Below are positions 57,489 to 64,000 of a stretch of DNA of 64,000 nucleotides, in pieces (position 1 is the stretch's first letter; every line of letters begins with the position of its first letter). The notes beneath the pieces are model-generated. The model made no database searches and was not told the origin of the DNA. It saw only the letters and a list, made by a program, of their open reading frames with translations. The stretch comes from Streptomyces sp. NRRL F-5122 (GTDB taxonomy: Bacteria; Actinomycetota; Actinomycetes; Streptomycetales; Streptomycetaceae). The position numbers and the translations under genes are program-made. The DNA lies in contig NZ_LMWH01000183.1 in NCBI RefSeq assembly GCF_001507435.1, forward strand, positions 1 to 64,000, given 5' to 3'.

Positions 57489-58187
57489 TCAGCGCCCCGG
57501 CCGTACCGTCAGGTCGTTGACCTCCGCGTCCCTCGGCAGATCCAGGCACATCAGGATCGTCGTCGCCACCGACTCCGGGTCGATCCACTGCGACGGGTCG
57601 TACGCCTTGCCCTCCTGCTGATGGACCTTGGCCTGCATCGGGCCCGCCGTGCGGCCGGGATGGACCGAGGTGACCCGGACGCCATGCGCGTGTTCCTCCT
57701 CGCGCAGCGCGTCCGCGAGTGCCTTCAGGCCGTGCTTGGAGGCGGCGTACGCGGACCACTGCGCATGGGCGCTCAGACCGGCCCCGGAGTTCACGAACAC
57801 CACATGGCCGCGCGCGGCGCGCAGCTGCGGCAGGAAGTGGCGGGTCAGCTCGGCGGGTGCGACCAGGTTGACGTCGAGCTGGTGGTGCCAGGACTTCGGG
57901 GTCAGTTCGTCCACCCGGCCCAGGTCGACCACACCGGCGATGTGCAGCAGGGAGTCCACCCGGTCCGGCAGGGTCTGGTGGGAGAACGCCCAGGACAGCC
58001 TGTCCGGCTCCGCGAGATCGCCCACCAGGGTCTTCGCCCCCGGGAACTCCGCCGTCAGCTCCTTCGCGCGTCCCGCGTCGCGCACGTGCAGCACGAGGTC
58101 GTCCCCGCGCGCGTGCAGGCGGCGGGCCACGGCCGCGCCGATGCCGGAGCCCGCTCCGGTGATCACATGTGTAGCCATGTGCGCCAT
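57489..58187 (-). CDS. Short-chain dehydrogenase/reductase
   Basis: 232 residues, classical SDR. The NAD(P) loop is TGAGSGIGAAVARRL, the NAG motif is degenerate (HIAGVVD), the catalytic Ser is in VNSGAGLSAH, and the YAASK motif carries Tyr and Lys. The substrate is unknown. Two ATGs fit (58185-58187 and 58176-58178); neither has a clear ribosome binding site, and the shorter, MATHVITGAG, begins exactly at the Rossmann strand. It begins 15 bp after the LOG-like gene. Confidence 0.9.
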   Translation of the reverse strand: MAHMATHVITGAGSGIGAAVARRLHARGDDLVLHVRDAGRAKELTAEFPGAKTLVGDLAEPDRLSWAFSHQTLPDRVDSLLHIAGVVDLGRVDELTPKSWHHQLDVNLVAPAELTRHFLPQLRAARGHVVFVNSGAGLSAHAQWSAYAASKHGLKALADALREEEHAHGVRVTSVHPGRTAGPMQAKVHQQEGKAYDPSQWIDPESVATTILMCLDLPRDAEVNDLTVRPGR

Positions 58188-58202
58188 GCTCGCACCCCGG
58201 TG

Positions 58203-58742
58203 CTAGCGGATTCCGTTCGACTCCTCCAGATACGCCAGCGCCCCCACCGGCTCCTCCGCGAAGAACACGAGTTCCGTGAGCGGCCGCGGCAGGAAGCCCT
58301 CGTCCTCCATGCGGCGGAACTGCTCCTTGAGGCCGTCGTAGAAGCCGGCCGTGTTCAGCAGGACCACCGGCTTGTCGGTGTGCCCGTGCTTCTTCAGCTC
58401 CAGGATCTCGGTGGCCTCGTCGAGCGTCCCGGTCCCACCGACCATGATCACGACCGCGTCGGCCTTCTCCAGGAGCAGCCGCTTGCGTTCGGCGAGGTCC
58501 TTCGCGATCACCATCTCGTCGGCGCCCGCCCTGGCCTTGGCCGCCAGGAATCCGACGGAGACACCCACCAGCCTGCCGCCCGTCTCCTGCACACCGTCCG
58601 CGACCACCTTCATGAGACCCGTGTCGGAACCTCCCCACACCAGGGCGTGGCCGCCCTTGCCGAGCAGTTCCCCGAACTGGCGTGCAGGTCCCGTGTACCG
58701 GTCGGCGAGGTCGGCGGCGGAGAGGAAGACGCAGATGTTCAT
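58203..58742 (-). CDS. LOG-family (TIGR00730-like) nucleotide phosphoribohydrolase
   Basis: 179 residues, Rossmann fold of the lysine-decarboxylase-like LOG family. Members hydrolyse nucleoside 5'-monophosphates such as cytokinin ribotides to the free base. The signature PGGxGTxxE appears as VGGTGTLDEATEIL, with Val in place of Pro, and the partner DLAERKRLLLEKAD is present. VWGGSDTGLMKVVADG is the dimer/ligand loop. There is no ribosome binding site; a TACGGT hexamer ends six bases before the ATG, suggesting a leaderless message. It leads a four-gene set with the SDR, the methionine synthase and ligA. Confidence 0.85.
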   Translation of the reverse strand: MNICVFLSAADLADRYTGPARQFGELLGKGGHALVWGGSDTGLMKVVADGVQETGGRLVGVSVGFLAAKARAGADEMVIAKDLAERKRLLLEKADAVVIMVGGTGTLDEATEILELKKHGHTDKPVVLLNTAGFYDGLKEQFRRMEDEGFLPRPLTELVFFAEEPVGALAYLEESNGIR

Positions 58743-58792
58743 GCCGTAACCGTACGCGGGAAGAATCGGCGGCCGGCGGGCGCTGTTCGGAT

Positions 58793-59116
58793 ATGGCCGA
58801 AGGACACACGATCACCATCGAGCAAGGCGACCGGCATGTGCGCGCGGTGCACGGCGGGCAGGTGCTCGCGGAGAGCGACCGGGCCCTCGTACTCCACGAG
58901 ACCGGCTGTCCCCCGCGGTACTACATCCCCGCCGAGGACGTACGCCTGGACCTGCTGACGCCTTCCGAGACGCACACCGTCTGCCCCTTCAAGGGCACCG
59001 CGTCCTACTGGTCCCTGCCGGACGCGGCGGACCTGGTGTGGGCGTACCCCGAACCCAAGTCCGACGTCGCGAGGATCAAGGACCACCTCTGCTTCTACGA
59101 AGTAGAGGTGTCGTGA
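58793..59116 (+). CDS. DUF427 domain protein
   Basis: 107 residues. The compact beta-fold is recognised by GQVLAESDRALVLHETGCPP, YYIPAEDVRLD, THTVCPFKGTASYW and LVWAYPEPKSDVARIKDHLCFYE. The conserved CPFKG cysteine and lysine suggest an active site, but no reaction is established. It is divergent from the LOG gene, with 50 bp between starts, and 36 bp upstream of the hydrolase. Confidence 0.9.
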   Translation: MAEGHTITIEQGDRHVRAVHGGQVLAESDRALVLHETGCPPRYYIPAEDVRLDLLTPSETHTVCPFKGTASYWSLPDAADLVWAYPEPKSDVARIKDHLCFYEVEVS

Positions 59117-59152
59117 GCGATTAACGCGGTCGTCTGCGGCAGTCTCACAGGT

Positions 59153-59932
59153 ATGGACAAGCAGACGATCTCGCGCGACGGCACCCGCATCGCATACCGA
59201 CGCACCGGACAGGGCCCGGCGGTCGTCCTCGTGAGCGGCGCGATGTCCACGGGCGCCACGGTGGCGCCCCTGGCCGCGCGTCTCTCGGACCGTTTCGACG
59301 TCTTCGTGTACGACCGCAGGGGCCGCGGCGACAGCGGCGACACGCGGCCGTACGAGGTGGCGCGGGAGGTCGAGGACCTCGCCGCGCTCATCGAGGCGGC
59401 GGGCGGCGAGACGGCGCTGTACGGCATCTCGTCGGGCGGCGCACTGGTGCTCGAGGCCGTGGCGAGCGGTCTGCCGGTGCGGCGGGCGGCCGTGTACGAG
59501 ACGCCCTTCGCCGACTACGGCGGCGGCACCGAGGAGCGCGCGGAGTACACGGGACAGCTCACCGAGGCGCTCGAGCAGGATCGGCGCGGTGACGCGGTGG
59601 AGCTGTTCCTCCGGCTCACCGGGCTGGCCCCCGGGATGATCGCGAACGCCCGACGGTCCCCGATGTGGGCGGACATGGAGGCGATCGCCCCGACCCTCGC
59701 CTACGACGACGCCGTGATGGGCGACGGGCTGGTGCCCCGGGACCGGCTGGCCGGGATCACCGTCCCCGTTCTGGCCGTCGCCGGCTCCGCAAGTCCCGAG
59801 TGGCTGCGCCGCGCGACGAAGTCGGTCGCGGACGCGGCGCCCGAGGGCACGTACCACGTGCTGGAGGGCCAGAACCACATGGTGGAACCGCAGGTGCTCG
59901 CGCCGGTGCTGGCCGAGTTCTTCTCCCGTTAG
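59153..59932 (+). CDS. Alpha/beta hydrolase
   Basis: 259 residues. The fold opens RIAYRRTGQGPAVVLVSGAM (oxyanion region). The nucleophile elbow is GISSGGALVLEA. The acid and base follow late, with His in EGQNHMVEP. The lid region contains WADMEAIAPTLAYD. The substrate is unknown; similar proteins act on small esters or lactones. It follows the DUF427 gene in the same direction. No clear ribosome binding site is seen before the ATG. Confidence 0.9.
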   Translation: MDKQTISRDGTRIAYRRTGQGPAVVLVSGAMSTGATVAPLAARLSDRFDVFVYDRRGRGDSGDTRPYEVAREVEDLAALIEAAGGETALYGISSGGALVLEAVASGLPVRRAAVYETPFADYGGGTEERAEYTGQLTEALEQDRRGDAVELFLRLTGLAPGMIANARRSPMWADMEAIAPTLAYDDAVMGDGLVPRDRLAGITVPVLAVAGSASPEWLRRATKSVADAAPEGTYHVLEGQNHMVEPQVLAPVLAEFFSR

Positions 59933-59941
59933 GGCGGGCGC

Positions 59942-61066
59942 TCAGGCCACCGCGCTCGATGCGCGTGTGGTGGACGCGATCGTCGCCGAACCCACTACGC
60001 GTGTGCCGTCGTACAGGACGACGGCCTGGCCGGGGGCGACGCCCCGGACCGGCTCGGCGAAGTCGACCCTGAGTTCGCCGTCGACGAGTTCCGCGACGAC
60101 CTCGCTCTCGCCGCCGTGGGCGCGCAACTGGGCGGTGTAGGAGGCGGAGCCGACCGGTGCGGCGCCGCACCAGCGCGGCTTGACCGCCGTCAGGCCGTCG
60201 ACGTCGAGGGAGGACGCCGGGCCGACCGTGACGGTGTTGTCCACCGGCGAGATGTCCAGGACGTAGCGCGGCTTGCCGTCGGGTGCGGGGGTGCCGATCC
60301 TGAGGCCCTTGCGCTGGCCGATCGTGAAGCCGTAGGCGCCGTCGTGCGTGCCCAGCCTGGCACCGGACTCGTCGACGATGTCGCCCTCGGACGTGCCGAG
60401 CCGCCGGGCGAGGAACCCCTGGGTGTCGCCGTCCGCGATGAAGCAGATGTCGTGCGAGTCGGGCTTCTTGGCGACCGCGAGGCCGCGGCGCTCGGCCTCC
60501 GCGCGGATCTCGTCCTTGGTGGTGACGGTGTCCCCGAGCGGGAACATCGCGTGGGCCAGCTGCCGGTCGTCGAGGACTCCGAGGACGTACGACTGGTCCT
60601 TCGCCATGTCGGAGGCCCGGTGCAACTCGCGTGTGCCGTCGTCGAGGGTGACGACCTTGGCGTAGTGCCCCGTGCAGACCGCGTCGAAGCCGAGGGCGAG
60701 CGCCTTGTCGAGCAGCGCGGCGAACTTGATCTTCTCGTTGCAGCGCAGGCACGGGTTCGGGGTGCGCCCGGCCTCGTACTCGGCGATGAAGTCCTCGACC
60801 ACGTCCTCACGGAACCGGTCGGCGAGGTCCCAGACATAGAACGGGATGCCGATGACGTCCGCGGCGCGCCGGGCGTCGCGCGAGTCCTCGATGGTGCAAC
60901 AGCCGCGCGCACCCGTGCGGAAGGACTGCGGGTTCGCGGACAGCGCGAGGTGGACACCGGTGACGTCATGGCCCGCTTCGGCGGCGCGGGCGGCGGCGAC
61001 GGCGGAGTCGACCCCGCCGGACATGGCGGCGAGGACGCGGAGGGGGCGCTGCGGGGTCTCAGTCAT
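59942..61066 (-). CDS. mnmA: tRNA 2-thiouridylase MnmA
   Basis: 374 residues. It thiolates U34 of Lys, Glu and Gln tRNAs using ATP and sulfur passed from a cysteine desulfurase. The PP-loop is [11 protein letters not shown] (15-25). The nucleophile Cys106 is in TPNPCLRCN and the partner Cys in [17 protein letters not shown] and [11 protein letters not shown] complete the core, and the last 100 residues form the beta-barrel. It is convergent with the hydrolase (9 bp apart). A cysteine desulfurase gene lies 1 kb away on the same strand. Confidence 0.96.
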   Translation of the reverse strand: MTETPQRPLRVLAAMSGGVDSAVAAARAAEAGHDVTGVHLALSANPQSFRTGARGCCTIEDSRDARRAADVIGIPFYVWDLADRFREDVVEDFIAEYEAGRTPNPCLRCNEKIKFAALLDKALALGFDAVCTGHYAKVVTLDDGTRELHRASDMAKDQSYVLGVLDDRQLAHAMFPLGDTVTTKDEIRAEAERRGLAVAKKPDSHDICFIADGDTQGFLARRLGTSEGDIVDESGARLGTHDGAYGFTIGQRKGLRIGTPAPDGKPRYVLDISPVDNTVTVGPASSLDVDGLTAVKPRWCGAAPVGSASYTAQLRAHGGESEVVAELVDGELRVDFAEPVRGVAPGQAVVLYDGTRVVGSATIASTTRASSAVA

Positions 61067-61127
61067 AGCCCTTCAAGAGTACGGGCCCGCGGGGAACCGG
61101 AGCGCGTGAGTATCCGTTGACGATCAC

Positions 61128-61793
61128 ATGGGGGACGGCAGGACGGGGAAGGACGGCGACCGGCGACTCGGGCGCCGGGCGCTCATCGTCGGAGGCGCCG
61201 CGGCAGCGGTGGGCACGGCCGCGCTGGCGCGGGACGAGCTGTCACACCTGTGGTGGCGGCTGCCCGGCGTCGAGAAGCCCCGTGTCGAGGGCGCGGTGGA
61301 CTTCCGCGGAGCCAGGTGGGTGGCGGCCTCGCCGGCGAACCTGCGGCGTGCCGACCGGCCCGACGACTACGTCATAGACCGCGTGATCATCCACGTCACC
61401 CAGGGCGGTTACCGCAGCGCGGTACGGGCCTTCCAGAACGCGGGGCACGGTGCGGCGGCGCACTACATCGTGCGCAGGGACGGCGGTGTCACGCAGATGA
61501 TCCGTGAACTGGACGTGGCGTTCCACGCGGGCAACCGGGCGTACAACGAGCGCAGCGTCGGCATCGAGCACGAGGGGTTCGTGGAGGACGCCTCCTCGTT
61601 CACGGACGCCATGTACGAGGCGTCCGCGCGGCTCACGGCGGCGATATGCGAGCGCTACGGCATGGCCGTGGACCGGGAGCACATCATCGGGCACGTGGAG
61701 GTGCCGGGCACGGACCACACGGATCCGGGCCCGCACTGGGACTGGGGCCGCTACATGGGGCTCGTACGGCGGGCGCGGACGGCTCGGGCGTAG
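61128..61793 (+). CDS. Secreted N-acetylmuramoyl-L-alanine amidase (Amidase_2)
   Basis: 221 residues. The N-terminus GRRALIVGGAAAAVGTAAL is a Tat-like signal (twin Arg). Residues about 75-215 form an Amidase_2/PGRP domain that cuts the muramic acid-peptide bond. Zinc ligands are His in VIIHVTQGG and the pair in HTDPGPHWDWGRYM. HYIVRRDGGVTQMI and GIEHEGFVE are family marks. It should act in peptidoglycan turnover. It is divergent from mnmA. Confidence 0.9.
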   Translation: MGDGRTGKDGDRRLGRRALIVGGAAAAVGTAALARDELSHLWWRLPGVEKPRVEGAVDFRGARWVAASPANLRRADRPDDYVIDRVIIHVTQGGYRSAVRAFQNAGHGAAAHYIVRRDGGVTQMIRELDVAFHAGNRAYNERSVGIEHEGFVEDASSFTDAMYEASARLTAAICERYGMAVDREHIIGHVEVPGTDHTDPGPHWDWGRYMGLVRRARTARA

Positions 61794-61815
61794 CGGCGGA
61801 GCAGCCGGCCAAGGA

Positions 61816-61831
61816 TGTGACACACATCACA
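61816..61831. promoter_or_regulatory. Perfect CRP-type palindrome in a convergent intergenic region
   Basis: TGTGA-CACACA-TCACA matches the full CRP consensus. It lies 23 bp after the amidase stop, with the next gene convergent, so no start codon is close downstream on either strand. Confidence 0.5.
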
Positions 61832-61872
61832 CCTCACAGATACTGCGGGCGGCCTTCTCGAAACATGGGTCC

Positions 61873-61889
61873 GAAGCGTCCCACGCTTC
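61873..61889. terminator. Hairpin between the amidase and cysteine desulfurase
   Basis: GAAGCGT-CCC-ACGCTTC, a perfect 7-bp stem with a 3-base loop and no T-run. It could terminate the amidase message or end a small RNA started near the CRP-like site. Confidence 0.4.
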
Positions 61890-62059
61890 ATACATGACCT
61901 GGTGAACGTCGAATGGGCTTCATTTCAGCGGGAGTCGGGACGTACAGCCGCGCACCGGCCGGTGAGGGCCCGCACGGCATCCGTCCGACTCGACCCCACG
62001 CCTTGCACCACCCCCGGGTCAAGCGCCGTGCGCCGTGACCCGCGCCACAGCCTCCGCCC

Positions 62060-63223
62060 TCAGGTCAGCCCCGCGGTGCGGGCACGCTCCACCGCGGGTC
62101 CGATCGCCTTGGCGACCGCCTCCACATCGGCCTCCGTGGACGTGTGCCCGAGGGAGAAGCGCAGGGTGCCGCGGGCGAGGTCCGGAGCGGCGCCGGTGGC
62201 GAGCAGCACATGGCTCGGCTGGGCGACCCCGGCGGTGCAGGCGGAGCCGGTGGAGCACTCGATGCCCTGTGCGTCCAGCAGCAGGAGCAGGGAGTCGCCC
62301 TCGCAGCCGGGGAACGTGAAGTGGGCGTTGGCCGGGAGCCGGTGCACCGGGTCGCCTCCCAGGATCGCGTCCGGGACGGCCGAACGGACCGCCGCGATCA
62401 GGCCGTCGCGCAGGGCGCCGATCTCACGGGCGAACCACTCCCGCTGCTCGGCGGCGAGCCTTCCGGCCACGGCGAAGGAGGCGATGGCCGGAACATCGAG
62501 GGTGCCGGAGCGCACATGCCGCTCCTGTCCGCCGCCGTGCAGGACCGGGACGGGGCTGTACTGACGGCCGAGGATCAGCGCGCCGATCCCGTACGGACCG
62601 CCGATCTTGTGGCCCGAGACGGTCATCGCGGCAAGACCGGAGGCCTCGAAGTCCACCGGGACCTGGCCGAACGCCTGGACCGCGTCGGAGTGCACCGGGA
62701 TGGCGAACTCCGTCGCGACCTCGACGAGTTCGCGGACCGGCATGACGGTGCCGATCTCGTTGTTGGCCCACATGACCGTGACGAGCGCGACGTCCTCGGG
62801 GTTGCGGGCGATGGCCTCGCGCAGCACCTCCGGCCGGACGCGGCCGTAGGAGTCGACGGGCAGGTATTCGACCGTTGCGCCCTCGTGCTCGCCCAGCCAG
62901 TGCACCGCGTCGAGGACGGCATGGTGTTCGACGGGGCTGGAGAGCACGCGCGTACGGGCCGGGTCGGCGTCGCGGCGGGACCAGTACAGGCCCTTCACCG
63001 CGAGGTTGTCGGCCTCGGTGCCGCCCGAGGTGAAGACGACCTCGCTCGGACGGGCGCCCAGCGCCTCGGCCAGGGTTTCGCGCGCCTCCTCGACGGTTCG
63101 TCTCGCACGGCGGCCGGATGCGTGCAGCGAGGAGGCGTTGCCGGTGATGCCGAGTTGCGCGGTCAGTGCCTCGACCGCCTCGGGGAGCATCGGAGTGGTC
63201 GCGGCGTGGTCGAGGTAAGCCAT
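62060..63223 (-). CDS. Cysteine desulfurase (NifS/IscS-like)
   Basis: 387 residues, class V PLP enzyme. It takes sulfur from cysteine as persulfide for Fe-S clusters and tRNA thiolation. The PLP lysine is Lys206 in [12 protein letters not shown]. The catalytic Cys329 lies in [23 protein letters not shown] histidine (here [12 protein letters not shown]) stacks on PLP. The family start [11 protein letters not shown] fixes the ATG at 63221-63223. TAGAAT (63234-63239, minus strand) lies ten bases upstream, giving a leader of only a few bases. MnmA, 1 kb away, is its likely acceptor. Confidence 0.94.
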   Translation of the reverse strand: MAYLDHAATTPMLPEAVEALTAQLGITGNASSLHASGRRARRTVEEARETLAEALGARPSEVVFTSGGTEADNLAVKGLYWSRRDADPARTRVLSSPVEHHAVLDAVHWLGEHEGATVEYLPVDSYGRVRPEVLREAIARNPEDVALVTVMWANNEIGTVMPVRELVEVATEFAIPVHSDAVQAFGQVPVDFEASGLAAMTVSGHKIGGPYGIGALILGRQYSPVPVLHGGGQERHVRSGTLDVPAIASFAVAGRLAAEQREWFAREIGALRDGLIAAVRSAVPDAILGGDPVHRLPANAHFTFPGCEGDSLLLLLDAQGIECSTGSACTAGVAQPSHVLLATGAAPDLARGTLRFSLGHTSTEADVEAVAKAIGPAVERARTAGLT

Positions 63224-63339
63224 GGTGGGCCTGATTCTACGGGCCCGCCCCGCACGGCCCGAGCCCCGGAGCCCCCTGTGCGGCTGCCGGCGGTCGGCCC
63301 GTCGTCCGCGGGTCCGGCCGTCGGCGTGCGGGCCGCTGC

Positions 63340-63636
63340 CTACAGGCTCCAGGACACGGTGTGGTCCAGCTGCATGGCGGTCACGAGGACCACCAGGTCC
63401 GCGACGCCCAGGCCCAGGCCAAGGAGCGCCCGGCCCCGGCGTGCGGTGCCGCGCCACAGCGCCACGGCGGCCAGGGTGATCGCGATGGGGCCGAGGAGGA
63501 CGTTCAGCACGAGGAGGCCGAGCAGGCCCAGGATGAAGGACGCGACGGCCATGCCGTCCGCGTCGCGGCTCCCCCCGGCGCGGGCCGGTTCGGCGCCGGC
63601 CTCGGTGTGTGCGGTTCGTACGGCGGTGAGATGCAT
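63340..63636 (-). CDS. DUF4190-like small membrane protein
   Basis: 98 residues. A polar N-terminus (about 30) is followed by two hydrophobic helices: [20 protein letters not shown] and, after [42 protein letters not shown]. The spacing and GxxAI pattern fit DUF4190. GGGAG precedes the ATG (63634-63636). The function is unknown. Confidence 0.75.
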   Translation of the reverse strand: MHLTAVRTAHTEAGAEPARAGGSRDADGMAVASFILGLLGLLVLNVLLGPIAITLAAVALWRGTARRGRALLGLGLGVADLVVLVTAMQLDHTVSWSL

Positions 63637-63674
63637 GATGCGTCGACTCCCGACGGTCGGTTCGTGTGCGCGGG

Positions 63675-63842
63675 TCAGTGGGCGGACGTCTGCCGCCTGC
63701 GCCCGTGCCGCTCGCGGATCGCGAAGACCACGAGCCACACGGCGATCACGCCTGCGGCGACGAGGGTGACGGGGAGCGGGGTGTGGGCAACGGTTCCCAT
63801 GACCATGCCCAGCAGTAGGAGTGCGGCGACGAGGAACAGCAT
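63675..63842 (-). CDS. Small membrane protein, 55 residues
   Basis: Starts [20 protein letters not shown], then a second helix ([20 protein letters not shown]) and a basic tail [13 protein letters not shown]. It has two transmembrane segments with the C-terminus probably inside. GGAGGGG sits eight bases before the ATG (63840-63842). It is divergent from a TetR gene, with operator-like repeats between, so it may be under its control. Confidence 0.7.
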   Translation of the reverse strand: MLFLVAALLLLGMVMGTVAHTPLPVTLVAAGVIAVWLVVFAIRERHGRRRQTSAH

Positions 63843-63879
63843 CGGATCCCCTCCGGTATGCCTCTCATGACAGTTCGGT

Positions 63880-63964
63880 GAACGGTTGTGGTTACAGTCG
63901 TTCACTGACTATGGAGTCTAGCGCGCCCGACGGCTTTTCAATTCCGGAGAACAGTTGTTAACTG
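63880..63964. promoter_or_regulatory. Paired GAACRGTTGT boxes between the small membrane protein and tetR
   Basis: GAACGGTTGT (63880-63889) and GAACAGTTGT (63949-63958) differ at one base. The second forms the inverted repeat CAGTT-GTT-AACTG (63952-63964) ending six bases before the tetR ATG. They are likely operators of that regulator. Confidence 0.5.
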
Positions 63965-63970
63965 CATGGC

Positions 63971-64000
63971 ATGAGTCACACCCTCGGCATCCGGCAGGCC
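63971..64000 (+). CDS. TetR-family regulator, first ten codons
   Basis: Only MSHTLGIRQA is visible before the window ends. Streptomyces TetR proteins of the fatty-acid/acyl-CoA type commonly begin this way. No ribosome binding site is seen. The palindromic box just upstream supports a self-regulated repressor. This is a tentative call from ten residues and context. Confidence 0.5.
   Translation, partial: MSHTLGIRQA

Overview
This is a stretch of an actinobacterial chromosome, almost certainly Streptomyces. GC content is very high with strong third-position GC bias, GTG starts are common, and several genes look leaderless. The gene order (ilvB-ilvN-ilvC-serA, proline catabolism, leuB, ilvE, cimA, gatC-gatA-gatB, rmdB, ligA, mnmA, cysteine desulfurase) is the one I associate with the S. 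coelicolor core chromosome, here read in reverse. I see no rRNA, tRNA, CRISPR array, insertion sequence, phage or integrase. The only TTA codon I noticed while reading is in rmdB.

Layout. 1-9.8 kb: start of an acyl-CoA carboxylase beta subunit, a YceI protein, a divergent FUSC membrane protein/MarR pair, an unusual membrane-anchored protein, and a divergent pair of secreted glycosidases (GH3 and GH30-CBM13). 9.8-13 kb: citramalate synthase behind what looks like a peptide-leader attenuator, then an MFS permease. 13.3-17.8 kb: a compact cluster of a TetR regulator, agmatine deiminase, a divergent urease-alpha-like protein and a fused urease gamma-beta-like protein, with an operator-like palindrome in its promoter and no urease maturation genes. 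17.9-20.8 kb: ilvE, leuB and a 43-residue basic protein. 21.6-25.6 kb: proline-to-glutamate operon with a divergent PucR-type regulator. 25.6-27.9 kb: TetR and a divergent 14-helix drug exporter. 27.9-33.5 kb: serA, ilvC, ilvN and ilvB, the last behind a classical leader peptide and attenuator.

33.5-47.8 kb: the c-di-GMP protein CdgC, a 2-hydroxyacid dehydrogenase, an aldo/keto reductase, a secreted sugar-dehydrogenase-like lipoprotein, a large LuxR-type (LAL) regulator with a cysteine cluster, small proteins, a GNAT acetyltransferase and an MMPL exporter. 48-58.8 kb: housekeeping genes on the minus strand: gatB, a small membrane protein, gatA and gatC (tRNA amidotransferase), rmdB (GGDEF-EAL), ligA, a core methionine synthase, a short-chain dehydrogenase and a LOG-like protein. 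58.8-64 kb: a DUF427 protein, an alpha/beta hydrolase, mnmA, a muramoyl amidase, a cysteine desulfurase, two small membrane proteins and the first codons of a TetR regulator.

How the genes work together. Branched-chain amino acid synthesis dominates: cimA, ilvB, ilvN, ilvC, leuB and ilvE lie within about 24 kb, and two of the units have the same leader-peptide/terminator geometry. MnmA and the cysteine desulfurase plausibly form one tRNA-thiolation pathway. CdgC and RmdB link the window to the developmental c-di-GMP/BldD network. The agmatine-deiminase/urease-like cluster is the best candidate for undescribed chemistry.
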